From contig OX637394.1 of the NCBI GenBank assembly GCA_951799425.1, positions 4,227,501 to 4,291,500 of the forward strand: DNA of 64,000 nucleotides, written 5' to 3'. The DNA is from Ilex aquifolium (taxonomy: Eukaryota; Streptophyta; Magnoliopsida; Aquifoliales; Aquifoliaceae). The notes beneath the pieces are model-generated. The model was not told where the DNA came from, did not search any database, and saw only the letters and a list, made by a program, of their open reading frames with translations. The position numbers were made by a program, and so were the translations under genes. Numbering within the stretch: position 1 is the stretch's first letter; each line of letters opens with the position of its first letter. This document shows positions 12,541 through 25,400 of this stretch, in pieces.

Positions 12541-13480
12541 ACCTAGTGGCTGCCAACCGAAACTTTTGCCAGTCTGCACCAGCATAGCCCAAGGAGTACC
12601 CCACATATATCATAACCAAACAAGTGGCTGCAATATGAACTCTTCTTTTATTTACTCTCCCACCATCTCCGTCTTCGAAATCAAATAGCATATTGCTCAC
12701 CCCACCTCCCACCATTCAAGAAAGAGGAATCTTATTTCAACTTAAAAATTTGACTTTACTTATTAACTTGATTCTTCATGACCTTTGAATTGAGTGTAGA
12801 TCTCATCAAACATTAAAACTTACTCTTCATTTAATAATTCCAATAAAACTACATCATCAAATCAAATCAACAAATGAGATCAAATTTTTAGGTATCAATA
12901 ACATTATTCTTTAAAAAATTCCCCTTAAACGCCTTAATTACGCCCTCTCTCACAACCCCCCCCCCCCAACAAAAAAAAGGCATAAGCATATAGAATTCAA
13001 AGATCTGCTATGCGTCCATTTAATAGGTCGTTTGATAGGGTGAAGATAACAACAATGAAAACAATACTTATAAATGTTGATTTTTTTAATTTTCGGTACA
13101 GATGAAAAAATTAAAGGAAAAAAAAATGCATGTACCTATTAACCATTATATCATCACGAATTAACTTATCCCTAATACCCAATAGACCAATAAAATATGT
13201 ATATATTAAGGAATATAAAAATCAAAAAATATATATATTTCAACACACGTGCATGCAGGAGGACTTTCTATGACTCAGAACCAGTGATGCCTAGCCATAT
13301 ATTGTTGGTTCATGTATGTTACTCTGCGTTTAACACAACCTATCTATACATCATCAGTAAAGAAGTCATCTATGGCCTACTGAGAACATCTCACCTTGCC
13401 ATAATTATAAAGTCCGAATGTGGTAGCTAAATAAAGAAATACATAAGCATCAGACGGGATAAACATTAGATCCTCGACGT
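12541..13480. other. Intergenic DNA 3' of the sterol glucosyltransferase gene
   Basis: No gene seen. It includes a 12-C tract at 12956-12967 and presumably the 3' UTR of the neighbouring minus-strand gene close to 13480. Confidence 0.5.
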
Positions 13481-16400
13481 CTAGGAACAACAACCAAAAC
13501 ATCTACCCAGAGAGAGAAAATTAGAGGGAGCATGTGCTGGCTCAGCCTCGGGCTTTTTCGAAGGAAGATGCTTAAAGAAAGCTTTCACTGCTCCTGCCAC
13601 ACCATCTTCCGTCTCCATGGCCTTTGCAAGTTCAACAGCACGCTCCTTCACCTGCCATTATCTTTCAAGTTCAAGTTCAAGTTCATACAGAAACTTTCTG
13701 TTCTACCCTTTCCCATGATCATAAACTTCCGCAATGCACCAAAATGAAAAGCCGCCCCGTAAGGTCGGGATAAGGAGGACTCATTCAAGCACTAGAGTTT
13801 ACGAAATAGTTAAGTTCTAAATTTATAAACTCTGTTAAGACCTCAAAGTTAATGCATATCACGTTTATTGCACATTATTCAATTTGCTTCTCCTTATAAG
13901 CCAATACTGAAGAGGAAGCAGCAAATATCGAAGATGAATCAGGCAATCAGTTCTGCTTCCAGTAACAATAATAGGCATCATGATGACAAAAACCAAGATG
14001 TTGAAGACATTAGCAATTACCTCAGGATCTAGCATAAATTTAATTGCATCTACCAACTTGGGTAGTGAAAATTCGTCAATTGGTATTGGTACAGGGCCTA
14101 CTCCTCGGGCATGAACTCGATCTCCCCAGAAAGGTTGGTCTCCGAAAAAAGGAACAATTGTTGTAGGACACTATATTGCAATAAAATGGAGATCAACATA
14201 TAAGAAGATACAGAATCAGATGAAACAGAAGGTACGACAACAATGATTTGTTAAGCAATTACCGCAGCTTTAAGACCAGCAGCTGTGGTCCCAGCACCTC
14301 CATGGTGCACCTGATAGCAAATTACAAGGAACAAAACTCAGTGTATTGAGCATAAATTACGAAACATTATAAAGTATCCAATTGTGTCAATCAAACATAG
14401 ACACACACACATATATATATATCTTAACAAATTCCACCAAGTTCATGGATGTCTAGTGACGCCTTACTGGACACAAGCATAACATGATTTAACAAGCAAA
14501 CCAACAACTAATCTTCAAATTTCAAGTTCTGACATCATGTTGCCCCCACTTATCATACACACAACTCGGCTGTTCTTGCATAGTATCTTCATATTTTTAA
14601 ATCACTGTTTGGAACTCAAATATGATCGTATCCTTCCCCTTGTAAGATTCCTGTACGTGAAGTAATATTCATTAATGACAAACGGAAACAATGATTAGAA
14701 TCTGATATGGGCAAGGTTCTCCAAATGGAAAAAAGGTTTAATTCACTACTGCATTGATTTGAAATCAAAACCAACATTTGAGAACAATACATAGTAGAGA
14801 GAGTTACAGGTAGAGAAAGAGAATCACTGCATGCTAAAATTTACACACTTGACTTTATTAGAATAGAAGAGTAAATGATATTTTTAAAACCTTCCACCAC
14901 TATCCTCTAGAAGAAATCTCTGATGACAAAGATGTGAAGTAATCAATCTGAGACATGAAGATAGAATGGTCACAACTTCGAATGGCCATGATTTACCAGA
15001 GTCAAAAGAGAGAAAAAATTCTCAAACAGAACTCTCTTAGGCAACCTGTCAAAATGAGAACTATTTGAAGACTGCTAAATTGCACCTGATTTAAGCTTTT
15101 TTCCCGGAAATTATACGCCAGCATAGAATGTCATTACAGAAAACAAAACATCAGAAACTAAACTACCAATTTGTCAAGTATTCAGCATACATGGCTCATG
15201 TAGATAGTGCTCATATTCAGAAGAGAAATTGCCTCAAAAGTAAGACAAAGAAGGAGCTAATTAATGCTCTCGGAAATGTAAGGTTAACTTTTTAGGAAAC
15301 CATATAGGCAATGTGTAATTCAAAGAGTTTTTCTCAAAGTAATGCTATCTTCCAAAAAAATTCCCAATATAACAGTTTCTCCAAAATACTTCCCAATCTA
15401 ATACAATATATTCCATGTCAGCCTGGTAGGTTGCCAGATAAACATTTTTTTCAATTTAAGCCATTTTCTCTCTTTCCTTTGACCTTTTATGTGCCCTCAC
15501 TATTCCTCTTCTTGCAAATAAATTTTCGCAATATCAGTGATCAATTGAAGAGGGTGATTTCTCTGTGATGAGTTTTTGAGCAAAATTCAGACTAAAAATA
15601 AGGAATCAGTAGGAGAGAGATTAATTAATGGAAGTTACAACATATATATTATAAGCAGTAGGACAGAGAATGAGGTAAGAACCAGTAAGTGGTTTTCATG
15701 GCCAAAGGTTAATGAGGTAAGAACCAGCAAGTGGTTTTCACGGCCAAAGGGTTAATTATGATTCCACTGAGGCAAGGCTGTGAACGCCAACGGGATGGCT
15801 TTTCCTCTGCAGGCTTGTGATTGTAAAATAGCAGAACGTATGGATAAAATAATGATTCCAAGCTCACATGCTGCCGAGCTTTCTGGGCAAAATGGTCCAC
15901 CATCAATAATACATTGCCAATTCTTTGATACAACATTACTACATAGCTTATTCATCGATCCCCTGTCCCAGAGATTGCTAGAGCTCCGAAAAGGTGGTCA
16001 GCGGAATAAAAGGGATGAAACTAAATGACGATCGCTTTTTCTCCAAGATGTATGAAACTTTTGACTACATTTTAATTCAACTCAACAAAACCTTTATCCC
16101 AACTGTTTGGGCTTTATCCCAACTACATGAATATTGTTTCTCCATGAGCTCTATAAAAGGACATTTTTTCCTGTTAAACCATAAGCTATCATACTCTTTT
16201 TCACTATTGCATTCAAAGTTAATTTCGGCCTACCTCTAGCTCCCGCATTACCATCGAATATATTAAATTACTCTTCCGCCTTAATGCATTACTAAGCCTT
16301 ATATAAATAGGTCCAAACTACTTAGTGGGAATGAGATTCTCATTCCTAAATCCTAAATTACCATATTTGGAGAGTCAATTGTTCAGTAATCTAATTCCCA

Positions 16401-19400
16401 ATAATGGTGGGTATCATAAAACCATGGCCAATGGTGATAATCTCATACCGACATTGATCGGGTATTCTATATAAAGAATAAAAATCCCAAAATGAAACTC
16501 TTTCCTAAAATTAACTTCATTTCAAAAATTAAGTTTTCCTCCTAAAATCAATCACCTTTCTAAAATTAAATTATTTCCAAAAACAATGTGGGAATGACAT
16601 TAATTCCCAACTAAATTACTGATAATAACCAAACACTTAATACAAGATTATTATGGTAATTGAAACCTGGGTATCTCATTACTAGGAATGAGATACCCAT
16701 TATCAATTAAGATTACTGTCATCCAAATGTGCCATTAAGAAGTTATCTACTGATTTATCTCTTATTGGTGCTACTTCTACATTATCACGGATATGCACAT
16801 TATCCTATTTTGTTTTACCACACATTTATCTTTACATCAACATTTCTACAACTCTAGACTTTTGAGTGTGTTGTTTTTTAAGTGTCCAATATTTTGCACC
16901 ATAAAGCATTGTTGTTCTAATGGTCTAACAACTAATACCTCAATAACTCTAAATATCCCCTTTGTTTTATATAGGTACTTATTATTCTCTCTCCATTCAT
17001 CTGTCATCTTCTTATTTATTATAATCTCATTAAATAATTTAGCTAGACATCTTCTAAAAATACCTCCAAACCTCAATTGGTACACCATCAGCTAAAGCTT
17101 TTCTGATATAATATATTAATATAATTTTATTTCAAATTAAAAATGATGATATAATGATGTAGATGGATGACGTGGGAGAAAATTTTTTATATTGAGGAAC
17201 TTAAAAAAGTGTTACTTTGGGAATATTGTTGAGATATAGTGCTATTTGGGGAAAAGCTCTAGCTCAAAAGAGGCATATCAAATTATTAACCATCCCTCTA
17301 ATATAAAATTGCCAAAACTGGTGCCTTATGCTACATAGGCAATAAGTGATGTCTATAGAAGACTTAGCTGGTACTGATGGCTCCAATGCCGTCTCTCCTC
17401 TCTACTGGATTATTAAACAAACAAAAATAACTAATGAAGCCTCACCACAGCAGCACATTGCAGGAAAAGCCAGTCATGAGGAATGTTATCCAGCAGGTAC
17501 ACGGAGTCCTTTGGTTCTGCCACTGGGGAAAACAGGGTTAACTAAATAAATGCAATTACCCCCGTCATATGTATGAAAGTTTGTTTCAAACCAACTATAT
17601 ATTTAAAGAGTGGAACATAAGTCAAAGAAGGAAAAAAACTTACAGTTACCAAGGCCACCCCAGCCTTTGTTAATGATGCCCCTTTGTCCAGTCATTTCTA
17701 GAGCTTGAACAATTATTTGTGTCATTTTCTCCGGCTCTTGAACAGGCTGAGATAAGAATAATTCAGTTTAGAGAGTATTTCTATATAGGGAAGGAAAATT
17801 TAAAAGTGAAACATTACCCCAATGAAGATTTTTCATACCATAGATGTTGATAGCTAAAAATATTATCTGTAAAAAGCATAAAGCAACAGCCCCCAGCTTA
17901 GATAGAGGACCCTCCCTATCTAACCAAAGATTGCTTAGGTTCTTTCCCGAATGCTTTCTAACAATTGTCACACTTCCCTTCAGCTTTTCTCCATCACAAT
18001 CATTTAAGAGTGGGGAGTAATTTTTCATATCTTTCAAAATAAGAAGAATTAGGGATTTTTTTTTGGGTCCCTTACTTTAATTAAGTTAATTGTCATAAAT
18101 ACGACTAATTTTTGACATGTGCATAACAATCATGGAAAATGACTAGAAATCACCAACAAAAGGGCAGAAAAAGTGGTTAAAGAACTAAACAAGAGGAAAA
18201 TGAATTTATTTTTCCTCTTCTCAACTCTGATTACATTTCAATTCAAATAGGTCATGTCCCTGCTATTGAATTCTTCATATACAACTTCGCGCAACAGGTA
18301 AGAAAACAGAAACTCTCCAATAACCATCAAAATTGGAAAACTATGGAAAGAAATGTAAATCAACATATGGGAACATAGAATGATAACTCACAAGGCTACC
18401 AAACCCAATATAAATAGGCTTTGTACCAGCTTTAAGCCAGTTTTCAAGTGATTCAGGAGGTTCATAATTTGATGCAAGATCAAGGAAGCAAAATCCCACC
18501 ACATCAACTTTAGGTCCCCAGTCTGCAAAACAAGCATGAAATAAATCTGAAATTCCTCGTATCTAAAAAATATCGCGAAAGAACAAGAATTACGCGCTAA
18601 ATCGGAGCACAATAAATCAGTGCACAACTTGCCTATTAATAGAAAATGACTTATATCAAAATCATATATATGTATATTCATATTTGGAGACACGTGTATA
18701 TTCTTATATGCAAACGTACAGCCATGTAAGTGTTTGATAGGATGGTAAAAATATATTAGCAACAAAACAGAAATGCAAATGCCAAAGCAAAAAGAATGCC
18801 CTGAATCATTGCAGTGTTCAACCAGTCTTTTCAAGGTTGATTTGATTCATGTGAAACAGTAACCACATGAATAATACTCTCTTTTATGAATAATACTCTC
18901 TTAAGCACACGATACTTATAGTTTGACTTGACATAATGGCGGACATAATGTCGTTTTTGCCTCAAGGCCATCAAAAAATCCCATTAACAAATGCAAATCA
19001 GACTATCAAACAATTCCACTTCAGCAACTGGGATTCTTATTTCACCAGCCAATTCAAAGATAAGATAGCTTTGATCCTGTATACTCTATAGTCACGGAAA
19101 CTAAAATATAAGCCGGCATATAAAAATCTCTAGAGCAAACTGGATGAATTTTTCGCAAATGAAGTTACAGAAAAAATACAACTTAAATGACTAGGATATC
19201 TTCAGGCAGACTACAGTACACTCAAGAGCACTTCTAAACTTTAATAAAAATAAAATTAAGCAGCCAAACACTAGTTGCGATAAGAAAATGCTCAGATTCT
19301 TCATGAAAGGGTTTTACAAAACTAGACTATATCAATGTTTAACCTTTTGGGTGAAAAGCCTCAACATTTTGGCGCAAAACTAGCCTTTAATAGAATTAAA

Positions 19401-22400
19401 GGGAAAAGGGGGGGAGCAATTCTACAAAGGAGAAATTTACCCAAAAAAAAAATTATACAAAGGACCATCTCTAGACTACACAAACTTCCATTAGTTAACT
19501 CATCTTCCTAAATATATTACTTGCAACAGCCTCCTCAACTTGCAACTCCCCCATCCACAACCAAAAACAGTGGAGGGGAGAGAGGGAGGCACAATCAAAA
19601 CAATTGTATAAACGACGACTAGAGTTCTTCGATTTCACGAAATTATAAATGATGACTAGAGTTCTTAGATTTTGGGAAAAAAAACGGACATATATAATAT
19701 GCACTACAGTAAACTGTGCTACACATACTAAAAGTACTTGATCTTAATGGTCAAGATGTCTAAGAAATCATTATCCTAACATAATCGATGTGAAGTCAGC
19801 ACCTTTTGGTTTAGGAACAAGATGAGGACTCCAAATATATCCATGTGGGACATCAGACTCAGAGCCTTGTGAACCACTTAAATATGTGACTGGTCGTAGC
19901 TTCAATTGTTTCTTCCTCATATCATTTATCATGTCTCGTATTCCAAGCCAAATCAATGAATCAACAATTTGATATGACAGCTGCAGAATTCAGAGCACAC
20001 CAAAATTCAGTAAGTAAAAAAAAAAGTAAATGGACAGAAATTTACCAGAAAGGGGAAATGCTGCAACAATAAATGAACAAAAAGAAATTTGCTCACTCTA
20101 TATCCAGCCGGTTGCTTAACACGGGATAAAGGATGAGGAAATTCACTGGTTGGACTGTTAGGAGGAGATAAAAGGTTTATTTAGCAAGGCTATCAAGAAT
20201 TCTCATCTAACCACATATGGGGACCAGAAATCAATACAGCAAAAGGAGAAATCAGGATATAAAATGCAAACTAGATTATGGGTACTGATACATATTTCAA
20301 AGTAAAACTCCATTAACCAAACAACACTTACGTCCATGGCATCGTGAAAAATATATGAACCGGTACTTTCAATGCCTCCGCCACATGTGTATGCCCTGAA
20401 AAAGGTATTTGCCCAGATTAGTGACTGTACAATATCCATTAGCATGCAATGTGCCCGGAGAACATGCAAATTTTGGAAACATGCGATGCCAGATATTGTA
20501 CAATATATATAACACCATCATAGTTTTTGTTTCTAGATTTAGTTTTCTGTAAATACAGGTTATATAAACTATACCCACTTTGCCTCTTCTAGTATATATG
20601 ATGAAAATATATTCCCAATGTGAAAGTCAAACATAAAATCTCATACTCATGACCTCCAACAGGATGTCCGTCCCAAAAAGCTATTTCTGGGAATGATAAC
20701 AGCAACTCAATTGGCTCTTATTGCAATTATAACTGCCCAAATACACTTTTGTTCATCAATTTTGTTTTTCTGTGTATACATGGGTTCTACACAACTTAGT
20801 CCGAGGCCTCCTTCAGCGCTTTCTAGTGGAGCCATTAGATATATAGAATCTATATGCTAAGGATTTGGCTTTACATGGAAATATTCACAACCACCCATAG
20901 CCAAAAAGAATCTTGTTGACATGACCTGCCACGGGACTCCCAAAACAAATATTCACGGTTGAAGTATCAGCGACACCATTTAGATTAGAACCCCTTCGAA
21001 TTCCACTGGGCAAATTTTGCTATGCAACTATCATATCCATTTACACAAGCAATCTTCGCAATCATGTCAATAGGGACCTTAAAATCACATAGAGATGGCT
21101 ATTTTATTTTGATCAGACATTCAGTTGGATATAGAACCATTCGAGGGTAGATGCAACTGTTATCGTACAGATTCCTTTCATGGGTCATATCTAGTGAGAG
21201 ACCCGGGTCTGTTCATTTTGCTGAAGGGACATGATAAGTAGTATACCACATTTTATTTTTCAAAATAGGTCACAAGATCAAGGTTATCCCTATGTATATA
21301 TGGAAAGGTATCAGCATTACAAACGTTATGCCGCAAGCTAAACCTGTGTTATCTGGCAGTGACTTTTTAAAACATGCTTGCTAATTGTAATACAGATTAC
21401 AAAAAAATTAAAATTACAATAAGGAACTAGAGCACCCAACCGAGCCCAAAAAATTAGCAGACTCCTTTTTTCTGTTAAAAATCAATTTTTTAAAGGAAAA
21501 TTTTCAAATAAGTCCTACTTTTTGCCTTAAAAAACCATCAAGTCCTAGCATATTTTTGTTAGGACAATGAATCCTACTTTTGATTAGGAGTGTTAAAATA
21601 TGACACAATCCGTCAATACGACATGAACACGAAATAAAATTAGATAGTTTGGGTCTTCTTTAAGCCACCCGTTCCATAAATGAATATACCCGACTCGACA
21701 CAACTAATAAACAGATCGGGTATTAATGAAATCAATCAAAATAAATACACGACACGAACCCACTCGTTTATACAATGGTGTACCACGATTCATACACGAC
21801 ACGAACGCAATACACAATTCGTTGGACATGAATTAATACACGACACAAACCCACTAAGACCCAACACGAACCCGCATCACCCGTCATGATTGACAGCCTA
21901 CTTCTGATAATGTATTCCCATAAAGTCGTAAATACACATATTTCTTCTTTGTCCTTTACCATTAAATCACCAAAATGTCATTTAAGTTTAGGCTAACATT
22001 TGTTTTACACTTACTGTTGGAGTTATTTCCTAATTTGGAGTTATTTCCTAATTTGTTAGGGTTTTCCTGTGTTGGAGTTATTTCCTAATTTGTTAGGATT
22101 TTCCTTATTTTATTTTCCTTATTTTACCCTTATTGTACCTTTATTTTTGACTATATATACGGGAGCTCTACAATTGGTTTGTATCCCTTTCTTTCTTCTA
22201 AATATTTCAAGTTGGTATCAGAGCCTAACTCTAATCCTAGTCTCTCCTCCACGTTGCAGCCACCAGCCACCACACTGCTTCTAGACTTTTTTGGTGGATT
22301 GTTATTTTTTTGCGGTTCCAAGGGACTATGAACAGTGCCGAAAACACTGTTCACGCTCTGTGAACAGTACCGATGAACAGTGTTTAATTCCTTGTGATTT

Positions 22401-25400
22401 CTACCGGTTGATTTTGCACTGTACTCTTTTTCACGTTGCTCCTCTTTGTTAACTTGTTCGTTGACTGTTTGTTGCTGCACCTTGAAGAAGAATTCAACCG
22501 TTCTTTTAGGCTGGATTGTGATTGTTTGACTGGGTTGTTCTTTTGAAAGTTATGGAATTTGGGTTGTCTAGTTGCTGGAATTTGATTTAGCAACTGTTTT
22601 CGTTAAAACCCCAATTTGTTGGTTCTTTGCCTTCGTGCTTCGCGCTCTTTGTCATAGTGTCACAGCTTCTAGACTTTTAAGAGGGGTTGAATCCTCTTCT
22701 CCGTTGATCTGCTCTTGATGCAATAGATCCATTATTTATATTTACAGGAGCTTTCTGGACCTTCTTTATTTGTCGCTATTGGTCGACTGGAGGTATATTG
22801 TTCTCCCTTATTTTATCTCTCTATTTATTTTAGAGTTGTTTTTCTGTCACGGGTGCCCTAGTATTATTGTTGTTATGACCACTACTGAGGGATTTGAGAC
22901 CCCTACTGTTGACACCTCTACCGTTGAGCCCCCATCTACTACCGCTGTTCCTGTTGCTGCTCCTACTGTTCCTCCTTGGCAGAGTGATATGGATGCTATC
23001 ACATCCCGATTGGATATACTTATGTCCACTCTGACTTCTCAGGATCCGACTTCTGCTACTGCCACCACTACAGGACCTGAGTACCAGGAGGATTATTATC
23101 ATGGGACATGAGAGAGATAAATTTGTCTTTATCTGTTCCTAGCTTGCATGCTAGTATTTTACCTAGTTTCTTCAAGAGAAGGTTAGCAGTTGTATTGTCA
23201 CTCCATCGTTTGTGGGGATCAGTGATCAGGTTGCAGATGTTTTTACCAAACCTGTCACTCTATCCATTCTTCGGGATTTCGTTGTCAAGCTTGGCTTAAT
23301 TGACATTTTTGCGCCTAGCTTGAGGGGGAGTGTTGGAGTTATTTCCTAGTTTGGAGTTATTTCCTAGTTTGTTAGGATTTTCCTGTGTTGGAGTTATTTC
23401 CTAGTTTGGAGTTATTTCCTAATTTGTTAGGGTTTTTCTTATTTTATTTTCTTTATTTTACCCTTATTGTACCTTTATTTTTGACTATATATACGGGGGC
23501 TCTATAATTGGTTTGTATCCCTTTCTTTCTTCTAAATATTTCAAGTCTTACCATGACAACGGATCAAATTAATCTAATCCAATTTAAAAATTCTTGTCCA
23601 AATTTGATTTGAATATCCAATGGAATTTATATTCATGATTTATATCTTAGTCTATTAAAAAATAGAACCCGATTTCATCCTTACAATTAATATTTAGATA
23701 AATTCATGATATCATATTTAAATTTTAACTCAATTTTACGACATAATTGTGTCATTTCATATTATAGGTATATATTTATATACATGACTTATATTGAATT
23801 AAACTTGGATCAGATATCAATATATCTAAATTTGAATCCGTGAAACTAATTTTTAACTAAACTAAACTTGGTTACCTGAAATAAAAGGTAAATATGTAAT
23901 TTATGGTATCATAGGAAGGATAAAATTGGAAGAAAATATGTTACTAATTGAGTTTAGGACTTCACATGAATAGTTTTGCAAAAGTAGAACCTAATTGTTC
24001 TAATGTAGATATGATGGGACTTAATTTTAATTTACATGGAAAATTAGGATTTATTGGAACTTTCCCCTTTTTTAAATCCATGTAGAATTGCATCAGCATC
24101 TACCCAAAATCCACAACTTGATGCCCCAATCCAGGAGATCAAAAAAAATACATCATACAATTGCGCAATCTTTGGTCACAAAAGCTAAAGTGCCTAGTTT
24201 CCAAGAGTGCCAGAAAATAAATTACGAGAAGACAAGAATGAAAATGGAATCAATGAACTGCATAGAAAAAGGAATAGAAAGGTATTAGAAGATAATAACG
24301 AACTTGATCTAACCATATGCTGGGGGATTAGCTATTATTGCATCTGCTTGGAAAGCAATCCCAGTATCAACATCAGGGTTTTTGCATGCTGGAAGTAGAG
24401 AATATATTATTTCCTTCATTTGATTTCGTTGAATGGGTATCTCTGAAGGTCCAGATGGCAAGAATCCTTTGTTTTTAACCATGTCTGTTCAGAAAAAAGA
24501 AATTAGTCATAAGTTGACAGTGAAACCACATTTGGTAACTTCATTAAATATTGTTTATATGTATAAGCACATAAATTTTGAATCAACTCATTCCATGAAT
24601 TGCTTTCATTCATAAAGCCCATTTTAAACTACATTTTGTCTAACTCCTCAACCAAAAAGGAGGTCAATGGAAAAACAAATAACAATGTGTGCATGTAGAC
24701 ACACTCACTCTCTCTCACACACACACCCACACCCACACCCCACCCCCACCCCCACACCCACACATATGTAGTTGAAGCATGGCACACATGCAAAATAAGG
24801 AAATATATTAAGATCCCTATGTATCATACAAATGGGGTAAGAACTTAAAAAAATAATGGAAATGCAAAAAAAGGCTAAAAAAATTGTGGGTAAATTCAAA
24901 TAACACCCCCTAACGTATTTGTTTACTATCCGGCCACACTCTTTAACATTTCCAAAATGACATGAAAATCCCCAATAGGAGACTTTAATCAAGAAATAAC
25001 ATATTTAACCTCTAAAATTAAACTTCTTTACCACTCTATTTTTCCTCATGTCATATTTTCCAGTAACGGAGGTCTTGTTACAACTTAAAAATGTCAGTAG
25101 ATAGACATGGAAATGTTGAAATGCCAAGGGTGGTCAAACGTCCATGGTTATCAATGTAATTAACCAAAAATTAGATTGCAAATGTAGAAAACATCTAGAT
25201 TAAAGAAAGTGACATTAAGGAGTGCTATTATCTCTTATTGGTTCCATGTAGAACGTTCATAATGAACCGATAAAACAATTTAGACCTTTTTACCCATCAT
25301 ACCAGAATAGAAGAATAGGTCTGAGACTCTTGCTACTGTCAAGTTTGGGACAGGTCAGATGTGACTCAAACGCATGACAGCCAAATCACCGTGAAAACAT

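Larger units (their letters stand above)
14311..17445 (-). other. Intron 11 of the sterol glucosyltransferase gene
   Basis: Non-coding, 3.1 kb. It contains a 42-bp tandem duplication (15669-15752) and a LINE fragment that is itself interrupted by another element (15995-17095). Confidence 0.85.
20396..24313 (-). other. Intron 5 of the sterol glucosyltransferase gene
   Basis: Non-coding, 3.9 kb. It contains a hAT-like element (21586-21900) and a short Copia derivative (22015-23546). The rest is AT-rich with no other feature recognised. Confidence 0.85.

Noticed and set aside
12515-12715. Small frame with a hydrophobic segment
   Set aside because: It lies in a degraded hAT-like element whose counterpart at 43.4-44.0 kb has no such frame conserved.
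16846-17088. Apparent 80-aa host protein on the minus strand
   Set aside because: Its sequence consists of LINE reverse-transcriptase words with a deletion; it is part of the LINE fragment.
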